Shown piece after piece: positions 8,562-16,236 of a stretch of 64,000 nt of DNA. The position numbers and the translations under genes are program-made. The notes beneath the pieces were generated by a model. It did not search any database. It saw only the letters and a list, made by a program, of their open reading frames with translations, and had not been told where the DNA came from. The stretch comes from CAWDVK01 sp963805715 (lineage in GTDB: Bacteria; Actinomycetota; Actinomycetes; Streptosporangiales; Streptosporangiaceae), in the NCBI GenBank assembly GCA_963805715.1, contig CAWDVK010000007.1, positions 310,001 through 374,000 of the forward strand, written 5' to 3'. How positions within the stretch are numbered: position 1 is the stretch's first letter; each line of letters opens with the position of its first letter.

Positions 8562-9082
8562 CCCGGCCGACCGGGCGATCGCGGCCAGCCGGTCGCGCAG
8601 GGCAGGCCGGGCGGCCCGGGCAGGCGCGGCGCCGGGGGCGGGCTGGGCTGGCCCGGGGGGACAGGACGGCCAGCCCAGCCCTGTTCATGAGGGTCAGTGA
8701 CGGCATTCTCATCAGGGTCAGATACGGCGTTGCCGAAGATCACGGCTGACCGGTCGCCGCGGCTCGCGGCCAGGATGAGCTGCTGCTCGAGCGCCGCGTC
8801 GGGAACGCCGAGCAGCACGAGGTCGACCGGACCGGTCAGCTCAGCGAGCGACCGGTAGCAGCGTCGCCCGCCGATCTCGGCATACTTCGGGTTCACCAGG
8901 AAGAACTCGGGCGCGGCCGGGCTCCTGGCCACCTCCTCGACCATCCGCTCGCCGAAGGTGCCCGGCCGGGGCGATGCGCCGACCAGCGCGACGGTCCTCG
9001 CCTCGAGCATCGCGCGCAGGGCGGCCGGCGGCGCGCCCCGGTCAGCGTCCGGGGGCCGTTTCGCGGTGGACCGGGCGGTCAT
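8525..9082 (-). CDS. ADP-forming acyl-CoA synthetase, N-terminal CoA-binding part (frameshifted)
   Basis: The first 130 residues are the CoA-binding domain (ARTVALVGASPRPGTFGERM; LVNPKYAEIGGRRCY; DLVLLGVPDAAL). Family resemblance stops around ENAVTDPHEQ, and the remaining Pro/Arg-rich tail is out-of-frame translation of the segment that, one frame over, reads ALRDRLAAIARSAG. One base appears to be missing between about 8590 and 8690; a six-C run (minus strand, near 8655) is the likeliest place. The ATG overlaps the stop of the upstream FAD oxidoreductase (ATGA), so the two are translationally coupled. This and 6840-8561 should be read as one gene. Confidence 0.75.
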   Translation of the reverse strand: MTARSTAKRPPDADRGAPPAALRAMLEARTVALVGASPRPGTFGERMVEEVARSPAAPEFFLVNPKYAEIGGRRCYRSLAELTGPVDLVLLGVPDAALEQQLILAASRGDRSAVIFGNAVSDPDENAVTDPHEQGWAGRPVPPGQPSPPPAPRLPGPPGLPCATGWPRSPGRPGWRSAARAAWAS

Positions 9083-10725
9083 GACCGCCCGGTGACCTTG
9101 CGCAGCTGGCGGGTCCGCTGAGCGGCCTTCCGGTCGCCGATGGCGGCCCTGGCTGCCTGCCAGCCGGGGATGCCGCAGACGCCGCCGCCCGCGTGCGTGG
9201 CCGAGCTGCCGTAGTACAGGCCGGGCACGGGCGTCCGGTAGTCGGCGTAGCCGGGGGCCGGGCGCATGTGGAACAGCTGCTCGAGGGAGAGCTCGCCGTG
9301 GAAGATGTTCCCGCCGACCAGGCCGTACTCGTGCTCCATCTGGTAGGGCCCGACGATGTCCCGGTGCAGGATCGAGGCCTTGAAGTTGGGCGCGAGCTCG
9401 TTGTAGCAGTCGATCATGCGGTCCGCGTAGTGCTCGAGCTCGGCGGTGTGCGGCTGCTCGTTCCAGTCATCCGGCACCCACTGGGTGAACAGCGACATGA
9501 TGTGCGTGCCCTCCGGGCAGAGCGCCTTGTCGAAGGTGGTCGGGATCACGCCGTCGCTGAACGGCCGGGCCGCCGGGCGTCCGTCGCGGGCGTCCTGGAA
9601 GGCGCGCTCGATGTACTCCATGGTGGGGGCCATCTCCACCGAGCCGGTGTGGTGCTCCTGCAGCTGCGAGCCGGGATCGGCGATGAAATCGGGCAGCTCG
9701 GACAGCGCCAGGTTGATCTTCACCACGCCGCTGCGCGTCTTCCAGTGCCTGATGTCGGCGGCGAAGTCCGGCGGCAGGTTCTCCTCGCCCACCTGCTCCA
9801 GGAAGGCCGTGCGCGGGTGCAGTGTCGAAACGACAACCTTCGCGCGGATCTCGTCCCCGTTGTCGAGGGTCACGCCCACGGCCCGGCCGTTCTCGATGAT
9901 GACCCGCGCGACCCTGGCCTGGGTGCGGATCTGCGCGCCGTGGCTGCGGGCGGCCAGCTCGATGGCGCTGGACACGCCGCCCATGCCGCCTTCCTGGAAG
10001 CCCCAGTTGCCGAGGTGGCCGTCGCCGACGTCGCCGATCGAGTGGTGCGCCATCACGTAGGCGGTGCCCGGCTCGTACGGCCCCGCCCAGGTCCCGATCA
10101 CGCCATTGACCGCCAGTGCGCCCTTGACCTGGGGAGACTCGAACCAGTCGTCGAGCAGGTCGGCGATGCTCATGGTCATCAGCCGGGTCACGTCGGCGAT
10201 CGTCCGGACATCCAGGCCGCGGTTGCGCCACGCCAGCCGCAGCGTGCCGGCCAGGTCACGCGGCTTGCGCGAGCCGAGCGCCGGCGGCACGGTGAGCAGC
10301 AGCGGGCCGAGCACGTCGGCGAGCCCGGCCAGCCAGGCATCCCACTTCGGCATGGCATCCGCGTCCTTCTTGGACCACCTGGACACCTCCTCGTGGTTGC
10401 GCCTGGCGTCGTCCGCGTAGAGCTTGATCGACCCGCCCTCGGGGAATGCCTGGTAGTAGGGGCCCATCGGATAGATTTTGTAGCCGTGCCGCTCGAGCTC
10501 GAGGTCCTTGATGATCGTCGGCGGCAGCAGGCTCATCACGTAGGAGAGTCGTGTCACCTTGAATTCGGGGGCATCAGGCCACGGCGCCTCGGTCGTCGCG
10601 GCCCCGCCGGTCTTGGGCCGGCCCTCCAGCACGAGCGTCCTGGCACCAGACCTGGCGAGATAGGCGGCGGCAACTAGCCCGTTATGGCCTCCGCCCACCA
10701 CGATCGCGTCGTATGTTGCGGCCAT
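9079..10725 (-). CDS. phytoene-dehydrogenase-like FAD/NAD(P)-binding oxidoreductase
   Basis: About 548 residues. The N-terminus reads YDAIVVGGGHNGLVAAAYLA with the acidic strand end LVLEGRPKTGGAATTEA, the FAD-binding pattern of the CrtI/PDS-like and BchP-like flavoproteins. The C-terminus has the matching GLYYGSSATHAGGGVCGIPG stretch. The start at 10725 follows a GGAAGG site; the frame extends upstream into the TetR gene but without domain content. It is divergent from tetR, and the intervening region holds operator copy 2, 46 bases from this start. Family members without a carotenoid context are mostly uncharacterised, so the substrate is unknown. It is coupled to the acyl-CoA synthetase downstream. 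Confidence 0.87.
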   Translation of the reverse strand: MAATYDAIVVGGGHNGLVAAAYLARSGARTLVLEGRPKTGGAATTEAPWPDAPEFKVTRLSYVMSLLPPTIIKDLELERHGYKIYPMGPYYQAFPEGGSIKLYADDARRNHEEVSRWSKKDADAMPKWDAWLAGLADVLGPLLLTVPPALGSRKPRDLAGTLRLAWRNRGLDVRTIADVTRLMTMSIADLLDDWFESPQVKGALAVNGVIGTWAGPYEPGTAYVMAHHSIGDVGDGHLGNWGFQEGGMGGVSSAIELAARSHGAQIRTQARVARVIIENGRAVGVTLDNGDEIRAKVVVSTLHPRTAFLEQVGEENLPPDFAADIRHWKTRSGVVKINLALSELPDFIADPGSQLQEHHTGSVEMAPTMEYIERAFQDARDGRPAARPFSDGVIPTTFDKALCPEGTHIMSLFTQWVPDDWNEQPHTAELEHYADRMIDCYNELAPNFKASILHRDIVGPYQMEHEYGLVGGNIFHGELSLEQLFHMRPAPGYADYRTPVPGLYYGSSATHAGGGVCGIPGWQAARAAIGDRKAAQRTRQLRKVTGRS

Positions 10726-10771
10726 GAGTCCGCCTTCCGTGAGTCTGGCGCCGCCGCGCGGGCCACTGTTT

Positions 10772-10787
10772 GACTGAATGTTCAGTT
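10772..10787. promoter_or_regulatory. TetR-type operator, copy 2, between the FAD oxidoreductase and tetR
   Basis: GACTGAATGTTCAGTT matches the perfect palindrome at 1314 except at the centre and last base. It lies 46 bases from the FAD oxidoreductase start and 47 bases from the tetR start, the usual place for autoregulation of a divergent TetR gene. Confidence 0.78.
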
Positions 10788-10834
10788 TAGAAAGCTGATA
10801 CCGTGACGACAAGTGGGTGGAGAGGATTGCCGCG

Positions 10835-11503
10835 ATGACCGACCGGACTGGGGCCACCGCCGAGGCCACGGGCACCGCCGATCAGCGGCGTGCCCAGATG
10901 CTGAAGGCGGCGCTCGAGGTGATCTCCGAGCGCGGCTATGCCGAGACCAGGATCGCTGACGTGGCCGAGCGGGCCGGGATCAGCCCTGCCCTGGTCATCT
11001 ACTACTTCAAGACTAAGGATCAGCTGCTCACCGAGGCCATCAGGTACTACGAGGACGCCTGGTATGCCGTCGGCCAGCAGCGGATGAACGAGCTGCCGAC
11101 CGCGGCGGCCCGGCTCGAGGAAATCGTCGCGATGAGCTTGCTGCCCGGCGACCCGCCGGAGCCGGACGATTCCTGGACGCTGTGGCTCGACTTCTGGGCG
11201 CAGGCGGCCAGGAACGCCGAGGTGGCGAGCGTCCGGCGGAAGTCAGATGATCGCTGGCGCGAGGTCATCAGCGAGCTGGTGCTGGCCGGGCAGGAGGCGG
11301 GCGAGTTCGCCAGGGTGGACCCGGCCGGCTTCGCCATTGCCCTGTCGGCGCTGCTGGACGGGCTGACGATCCAGATAGCCCTGGATGACCCGGTGGTTGA
11401 CCCGGCGGGTGCTTTCAGGCTATGCATGCTCTTTATCGCTGAGCGGCTCGGGTTTAGCTGGACTCCGGGCCGGATCGAGGCGAGGCAGGCCGGAGAACTC
11501 TGA
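10835..11503 (+). CDS. TetR/AcrR family transcriptional regulator, likely local regulator
   Basis: About 222 residues. The helix-turn-helix domain occupies residues 15-65 (AALEVISERGYAETRIADVAE, then ISPALVIYYFKTKDQLL). The C-terminal ligand domain is full length and resembles the BetI-like/TetR_C_6 group. ATG 10835 is preceded by GGAGAGG at 9 bases; a GTG 18 bases upstream is an alternative. It shares a regulatory gap with the FAD oxidoreductase and is followed 12 bases later by the ABC ATPase, so the two are probably one transcript. The four GACTGAAyrTTCAGTC palindromes around it make it the probable master repressor of the amine/acid island, with an unknown inducer. Confidence 0.9.
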   Translation: MTDRTGATAEATGTADQRRAQMLKAALEVISERGYAETRIADVAERAGISPALVIYYFKTKDQLLTEAIRYYEDAWYAVGQQRMNELPTAAARLEEIVAMSLLPGDPPEPDDSWTLWLDFWAQAARNAEVASVRRKSDDRWREVISELVLAGQEAGEFARVDPAGFAIALSALLDGLTIQIALDDPVVDPAGAFRLCMLFIAERLGFSWTPGRIEARQAGEL

Positions 11504-11515
11504 GGGGCGGTCGAT

Positions 11516-12661
11516 ATGCCCGGTGGTCGCATTGAGCTCGTGTCGCTGACCAAGCGCTTTCACGAGGCAGCCGTCGATGACATCAGCCTGGATATCGCCA
11601 GCGGGGAATTCTTCTCCCTCCTCGGGCCCTCCGGCTGCGGCAAGACCACCACCCTGCGGCTGATCGCGGGCTTCGAGCAGCCGACCGCCGGCAAGATCCT
11701 GCTGGACGGCGTCGATGTTTCCGCCGTGCCGCCGCATAAGCGCAACGTCAATACGGTCTTCCAGAGCTACGCCCTGTTCCCCTTCCTCACCGTGTTCGAC
11801 AACGTCGCATTCGGGCTGCGCAACCGGAAGCTGCCGAAGTCCGAGATGGAAAGCCGGGTCGGCACGGCCCTGGACCTGGTGCGGCTGCGTGCCTTCGAGA
11901 AGCGCCGCCCCGGCCAGCTGTCCGGCGGCCAGCAGCAGCGGGTGGCACTGGCCAGGGCGCTGGTGCTGCAGCCCGCCGTGCTGCTGCTGGATGAGCCGCT
12001 CGGCGCGCTCGACGCCAAGCTGCGGCGCTCGCTCAAGGTCGAGCTGAAGGCGCTGCAGGAGAAGGTCGGCATCACCTTCCTGTACGTCACGCACGATCAG
12101 GAAGAGGCGCTGACGATGTCCGACCGGCTCGCGGTCATGCGGGAGGGCAAGATCGTCCAGCTGGGCAGCCCGACCGAGGTCTACGAGGAGCCGGCCGACA
12201 CCTACGTGGCCGACTTCCTCGGCGTCTCCAACCTGATGAAGGTGGACGTGATCGCCCGCGGGCCCGGCGCGCACTGCGAGGTCAGGCTGGGCGAGTCGGT
12301 GCTGGCCTGCGAGCACGGCGGGGCGGACGCGCCGGACCACGCGCACGCCGTCATCCGGCCCGAGCGGGTCCGGGTCGAGGAGTACGGCTCAGCCGGGCCC
12401 AACCGGGTGCCGGCGATGGTCGAGCGGCTGGTCTACCTGGGCTCCGCCACCCAGGTCTTCCTGCGCCTGGCCGCCGGGCACGAGCTGCAGGCGCTGGTGC
12501 AGAACGACGGGACCCAGGAGGCGCTGGCGCAGGGAACGCCGGTGCAGGCGTTCCTGGCCGCCGATGCGCTGCGGGTGCTGGCCGGCGGCGGCCAGGCCGC
12601 CGACCTCGGTGCGGACGTCAGCCCGGACGTCGTGGACGAGGATGCGCTGAAGGCCAGCTGA
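11516..12661 (+). CDS. ABC transporter ATP-binding protein, spermidine/putrescine type (PotA-like)
   Basis: 381 residues with Walker A GPSGCGKTTTLRLIAGF, signature LSGGQQQRVALARA, Walker B LLLDEPLGALD and the switch His (YVTHDQEEAL). The last 140 residues form a TOBE domain, as in PotA/FbpC/MalK-type importer ATPases. A ribosome site AGGGGCGG precedes the ATG. It is co-directional with tetR and convergent with the two permeases and binding protein, leaving only 7 bases between its stop and the permease stop. It powers import by the 12669-15846 components. Confidence 0.93.
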   Translation: MPGGRIELVSLTKRFHEAAVDDISLDIASGEFFSLLGPSGCGKTTTLRLIAGFEQPTAGKILLDGVDVSAVPPHKRNVNTVFQSYALFPFLTVFDNVAFGLRNRKLPKSEMESRVGTALDLVRLRAFEKRRPGQLSGGQQQRVALARALVLQPAVLLLDEPLGALDAKLRRSLKVELKALQEKVGITFLYVTHDQEEALTMSDRLAVMREGKIVQLGSPTEVYEEPADTYVADFLGVSNLMKVDVIARGPGAHCEVRLGESVLACEHGGADAPDHAHAVIRPERVRVEEYGSAGPNRVPAMVERLVYLGSATQVFLRLAAGHELQALVQNDGTQEALAQGTPVQAFLAADALRVLAGGGQAADLGADVSPDVVDEDALKAS

Positions 12662-12668
12662 CCGGCGG

Positions 12669-13610
12669 CTAGCTCTCGGCGCCGGCGATCGTGGCCAGTG
12701 CCTGCCGGCCGTCGATCCGCTGGCCCCTGGTCATCCACCGGTAGCCGAGGAAGCCCGCTCCGGCCACGATGAAGGACATCACCAGCATGATCGTGGCCAG
12801 CGCGTTCAGGGCCGGGCCGCCGTTGCCGCCGTGCTGGGTCGAGTAGATGATCACCGACATCGGCGTATTCGTCGCGTTGGACGACAGCAGGTCCACGATG
12901 ACGAAATCATCGATGACCCCGGAGAAGACCAGGATCGCGCTGGCGAAGATGGCCGGCGTGAGCAGCGGCAGCATCACCCGGCGCATGGTCTGCAGCTGCG
13001 TGCAGCCCAGGTCCGCCGATGCCTCCTCGTACTGCCGTCCGATGGTGACCAGGCGCGCCTGGACGATGATGGCCGGCCAGCTGACGTTCCACGTCACCAG
13101 GCCGAGTATCTCAGCCAGGGTGCCCAGGCCGACGCCGGAGAACAGCTGGGTGAAGACGAAGAACATCGCCACGCCGAAGATCAGCTCCGGCACCACGAAC
13201 GACAGGATCATCACGAAGTTGAAACTCAGCGGGATCTTGCCATGCCAGCGGTTGATGCCGAGCGCGAAGGCCACGCCGATCGGGACCGCGATGAGCGTGG
13301 TGTAGGCCGACAGCTTCAGGGTGACGAAAACGGCACTGTGCAGCTGCGGATTGTGCCAGACCGAGTTCACCGGGTCGGTGTAATACCACCTCATGGACAG
13401 GCCCTGGAAGGTGGCCTGTGACTTGCCCTTGTTGAACGAGAACAGCACGGCGATGGCGATCGGGACGAGCGACCAGACCAGGTAGAGCCAGGTAAAGGTC
13501 TCCAGGAACCACGGGCGCCGCCACGGATTCCGCCACCCCCGGATCTTCGGGCTGCCGTCCGTGGCCGTCGCGGGGCTGGCGGCTACCGGCGTTGCCGTTG
13601 CACTGCTCAC
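12669..13610 (-). CDS. ABC transporter permease, PotC-like
   Basis: 313 residues with six predicted membrane segments and an extended, charged N-terminus. The conserved cytoplasmic EAA loop reads EEASADLGCTQLQTMRRVMLPLLTPAI. This is the binding-protein-dependent inner-membrane component of a polyamine/thiamine/iron-type importer. Its start overlaps the stop of the upstream permease by 4 bases, so the two are co-translated. The 3' end faces the ATPase gene with a 7-base gap. Confidence 0.92.
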   Translation of the reverse strand: MSSATATPVAASPATATDGSPKIRGWRNPWRRPWFLETFTWLYLVWSLVPIAIAVLFSFNKGKSQATFQGLSMRWYYTDPVNSVWHNPQLHSAVFVTLKLSAYTTLIAVPIGVAFALGINRWHGKIPLSFNFVMILSFVVPELIFGVAMFFVFTQLFSGVGLGTLAEILGLVTWNVSWPAIIVQARLVTIGRQYEEASADLGCTQLQTMRRVMLPLLTPAIFASAILVFSGVIDDFVIVDLLSSNATNTPMSVIIYSTQHGGNGGPALNALATIMLVMSFIVAGAGFLGYRWMTRGQRIDGRQALATIAGAES

Positions 13611-14584
13611 GACGCCTCCTGGGATGCCCGGTGCGTGGCGACGACGTAGTAGATCATCGGCACGAGCAGGATGAGGAGCACCAGCAGGGACAAGATCGCG
13701 CCCTGGCCCTCCAGCCCGGGCGTCCCGAGCTGGCCCTCGATCAGGTTGCCGATCATGGAGGTGCTCGGCGCGCCGGACAGCAACTGGTTGGTGAAGTAGT
13801 CGCCGACCATCGGCAGCACGGTGATGAGCATCGCGGTCAGGATCGGCTGCCGGGACAGCGGCAGGGTGACGCGCAGGAAGGTACGCGCCCGGCCCAGGCC
13901 GAGGTCGCGCCCGGCCTCGATCAGAGCGGGGTCGATCCGGTCGAGCCCGGCGAACAGCACCAGGATCAGGTAGGGGATGTAACCATAGACCAGGCCCAGG
14001 ATCACCGTGAACGAGTGCCCGCCGAGCCAGTTCACCGGGGTGCCGATCAGGTGCAGGTCCAGCAGTGCCCTGTTCACGTATCCGTTGGTCTGCAGCAGGT
14101 CAATCCACGCCAGCATCCGCATCATGTAGCTGATCCAGAACGGGGCGATCAGCAGCACCAGGAACAGGCCCTTGCGCCGCCCGGCGAACCGGCTGACGAA
14201 GTAGGCGGCGGGGTAGCCGATGATCAGGCAGAGCAGCGAGGCGGCGACGACGTAGATGACCGTCCTGACGGCGATGGGCCCGGCGAAGGCGCCTGCGCCG
14301 AACAGGTCGTGCATGACGTTGGACAGGTTCGCCGAGCTCCAGTCCAGCGGGTTGTAGACCGCGACGGGCGACTCGTAGAGCCGGTTCAGCTTGCCCTCGC
14401 CGATGGCCAGCACGGCGTAGAACGGGACGATGAACAGGATGGCCAGCCACAGGATGCCGGGCGCCGCCAGCAGGATCCAGAACGCGCGGGCGGGCTGAGC
14501 GGGGCGCCGGGACCTGGCGGGGCGGCCAGGTGCGCCCGGCGCGCTGGGAGCGCCCGGGGGCTGCGGCGGGGCCTGGATCGCCAT
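13607..14584 (-). CDS. ABC transporter permease, PotB-like
   Basis: About 325 residues from ATG 14584, two bases after the binding-protein stop; the frame extends further into that gene but the match to the family begins here. A Pro/Ala-rich cytoplasmic N-terminus of 35 residues precedes six membrane segments. The EAA loop is EAGRDLGLGRARTFLRVTLPLS. It pairs with the PotC-like permease to form the heterodimeric channel. Confidence 0.92.
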   Translation of the reverse strand: MAIQAPPQPPGAPSAPGAPGRPARSRRPAQPARAFWILLAAPGILWLAILFIVPFYAVLAIGEGKLNRLYESPVAVYNPLDWSSANLSNVMHDLFGAGAFAGPIAVRTVIYVVAASLLCLIIGYPAAYFVSRFAGRRKGLFLVLLIAPFWISYMMRMLAWIDLLQTNGYVNRALLDLHLIGTPVNWLGGHSFTVILGLVYGYIPYLILVLFAGLDRIDPALIEAGRDLGLGRARTFLRVTLPLSRQPILTAMLITVLPMVGDYFTNQLLSGAPSTSMIGNLIEGQLGTPGLEGQGAILSLLVLLILLVPMIYYVVATHRASQEAS

Positions 14585-14586
14585 CG

Positions 14587-15846
14587 CTAGATCCCGTTGC
14601 TCGCGACGAGCCAGGCCTGCTGCCACAGGGCATCGGCGTCGACGGGGAGCTGCAGCTGTGAGACGCCGCGCCGGAAGTACGACGGCAGCACGACCGTGGA
14701 CATCAGGCTGGGCGGCAGGATCTGCTCCTTGACCAGCCGCTGTGGCGTCACCTCGGTCAGCGGCTGCATGTAGCCGTTGAAGCTGATGTTCTCCAGCGCG
14801 TTGGGCAGGTCGAGGAAGTAATTCAGGAAGAGATGGGCCAGCACCGGATTGCTGGCCGAGCGCAGGACGGTGTTGGTGTCGTTCGCCACCGGGCCCTTCC
14901 CGTCAGTCGGGAACCAGTAGCCGACCACCTCCACCGGCGTCCCCTTGGGCATGTACGAGGCGGCCGCCGCCATATCGCCGGACCAGGCGTGATGGATCCA
15001 GGTCTGGCCGTCCGGCACCTCGGTGTAGTCGTTGTTGTCGATGTGCACGTCAACCAGGCTGACCAGGTCCTGCAGCGAGCGGCGGGACAGGTCGATCTGG
15101 CTCTTGCTGGTGGTGTTGAGATCGAAGATCCCGTTTTTCATCAGCCCGAGGCTGATGCCCTCCCGGTAGTCATCCAGGATCGCGACCTTGCCCTTGTACT
15201 TGGGCTGCCAGGGCATCGCCCACGCGTTCTTCATGGCGTACGGATTCTCGTGCACGTAATCCTTACGCCAGGAGATGCCGGTGGTGTAGATCGTGTACGG
15301 CACCGTGTACTGCCAGCCCTGGTCGTAGAACGGGTTGGTGAAGTCCGGCCACGCCTGGGTGATGTTCGGAATGTAGCTGTGATTGAGCGGCTGGATCAGC
15401 TTCGAGGCGATCAGCTGGCCGAGCACATCCACGGTGACGCCCATGAACACGTCGAACTTGAGCCCGCTGCGCAGCTTGGAGAGCGCCTCGTCCATCGTGT
15501 TGAACGTGGTGACGTCGACCTTGCAGTTGTACTTCTTGGCGAAGTTGTTCACGCAGGCCTGGTTCACGTACGCGACCCAGTTGTAGACCTGCAGCGCGGC
15601 CCCGGTCTCCGGCCGCAGGCCGCTGGCGATGGCCTTGTTGTCCCCGGTCGGCCAGGTGACCGGGTTGCCCGGCCGGGGGAGCGGCAGCGAGGTGCCACCG
15701 GTCAGGAACGGCGCGCAGGCGCCGAGCAGCGTCCCGCCGCCCCCGGCCAGCACCGCGGCCGCCGTCCCGCGCCGGAGCAGGTCGCGCCGCGAGAGGCCGG
15801 AGCGCCGGCGGGTGCCATCCGGCTGCCAGCCTTCTCGTGGGTGCAT
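14587..15846 (-). CDS. ABC transporter substrate-binding lipoprotein, PotD-like, Tat-type signal
   Basis: 419 residues. The N-terminus carries a twin-arginine motif (LSRRDLLRRG), a hydrophobic stretch and a lipobox (LLGAC), so it is predicted to be exported folded and anchored as a lipoprotein. The mature part follows the PotD/PotF pattern (YNWVAYVNQACVNNFAKKYN; YTIYTTGISWRKDY). A GGGGAGG site precedes the ATG by 8 bases. Operator copy 3 lies 22 bases upstream. It is the first gene of the leftward transporter operon. PotD-family members bind polyamines, but related proteins bind other cationic or amino compounds, so the ligand is inferred only as an amine. Confidence 0.92.
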   Translation of the reverse strand: MHPREGWQPDGTRRRSGLSRRDLLRRGTAAAVLAGGGGTLLGACAPFLTGGTSLPLPRPGNPVTWPTGDNKAIASGLRPETGAALQVYNWVAYVNQACVNNFAKKYNCKVDVTTFNTMDEALSKLRSGLKFDVFMGVTVDVLGQLIASKLIQPLNHSYIPNITQAWPDFTNPFYDQGWQYTVPYTIYTTGISWRKDYVHENPYAMKNAWAMPWQPKYKGKVAILDDYREGISLGLMKNGIFDLNTTSKSQIDLSRRSLQDLVSLVDVHIDNNDYTEVPDGQTWIHHAWSGDMAAAASYMPKGTPVEVVGYWFPTDGKGPVANDTNTVLRSASNPVLAHLFLNYFLDLPNALENISFNGYMQPLTEVTPQRLVKEQILPPSLMSTVVLPSYFRRGVSQLQLPVDADALWQQAWLVASNGI

Positions 15847-15868
15847 CTGCCCGGCCTCCCCGCGTCCT

Positions 15869-15884
15869 GACTGAACATTCCGTC
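15869..15884. promoter_or_regulatory. TetR-type operator, copy 3, in front of the transporter operon
   Basis: GACTGAACATTCCGTC matches the 16-base palindrome with an altered right half-site (one mismatch in TTCAGTC plus the centre). It sits 22 bases upstream of the binding-protein start, the same distance as copies 1 and 4 from their genes. Confidence 0.72.
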
Positions 15885-16236
15885 AGCCGACGGTTCTTAT
15901 CCGCATAGACCTACACCGGCCGGCCCGCGGGCGCAAGACCCGGGGTCCCGCGCGGGCGCGGGCTCGGGGGTCTCGCGGCACCCGGTGAAAGGCCATCCGG
16001 CGCCAGTTCCCGTTGCGGAGTAGGCCCATTATCCTCCTCCGCCGGCCATTTGCCGCGACCCGAAATTTCCGGCGGCCGGCCGGCCCGGGAGCGGGCGGCC
16101 GGCCGCCGGGCGGCGCGCGCACCACGGGGGAGGCGCACGCGCCGCGCTGAGTCCGGAGCAATCCGGTGATCACGGGCCTGAACGGCGTTAGGTGGCGTTG
16201 AGGACCAGTTCAGCGGGTCGGCCGCCCGCCGCTGGA
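15885..16236. other. non-coding stretch between transporter and aminotransferase genes
   Basis: About 350 bases without a credible gene; short frames here are Arg/Pro-rich and lack ribosome sites. It contains the strong inverted repeat at 16071-16107. Nothing else recognisable was seen. Confidence 0.6.
16071..16107 (-). terminator. GC-rich hairpin downstream of the aminotransferase
   Basis: A 17-base left arm (16071-16087) pairs with 16092-16107 with one bulged base and a 4-base loop. It lies about 130 bases beyond the aminotransferase stop, on its transcript. No U-tract follows, as is common in high-GC actinobacteria, so terminator function is inferred. Confidence 0.45.

Noticed and set aside
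6585..8690. 701-codon open frame antisense to the acyl-CoA synthetase
   Set aside because: Gln/Arg/Gly-rich translation with no domain; a product of strong GC bias opposite a real gene. The same applies to long frames at 26419-28311, 60910-62352, 36866-38173 and 42262-43851.
8590..8690. Programmed -1 frameshifting in the acyl-CoA synthetase
   Set aside because: A C-run exists, but no convincing downstream structure was established and four other genes have similar breaks; sequence error or mutation is simpler.
9079..10725. Carotenoid biosynthesis (phytoene desaturase)
   Set aside because: The flavoprotein fold matches, but no phytoene synthase, GGPP synthase or cyclase is nearby, and it is coupled to an acyl-CoA synthetase.
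15883..16173. Small Arg-rich open frame in the gap before the aminotransferase
   Set aside because: No ribosome site, no hydrophobic or domain pattern, and it overlaps the strong hairpin.
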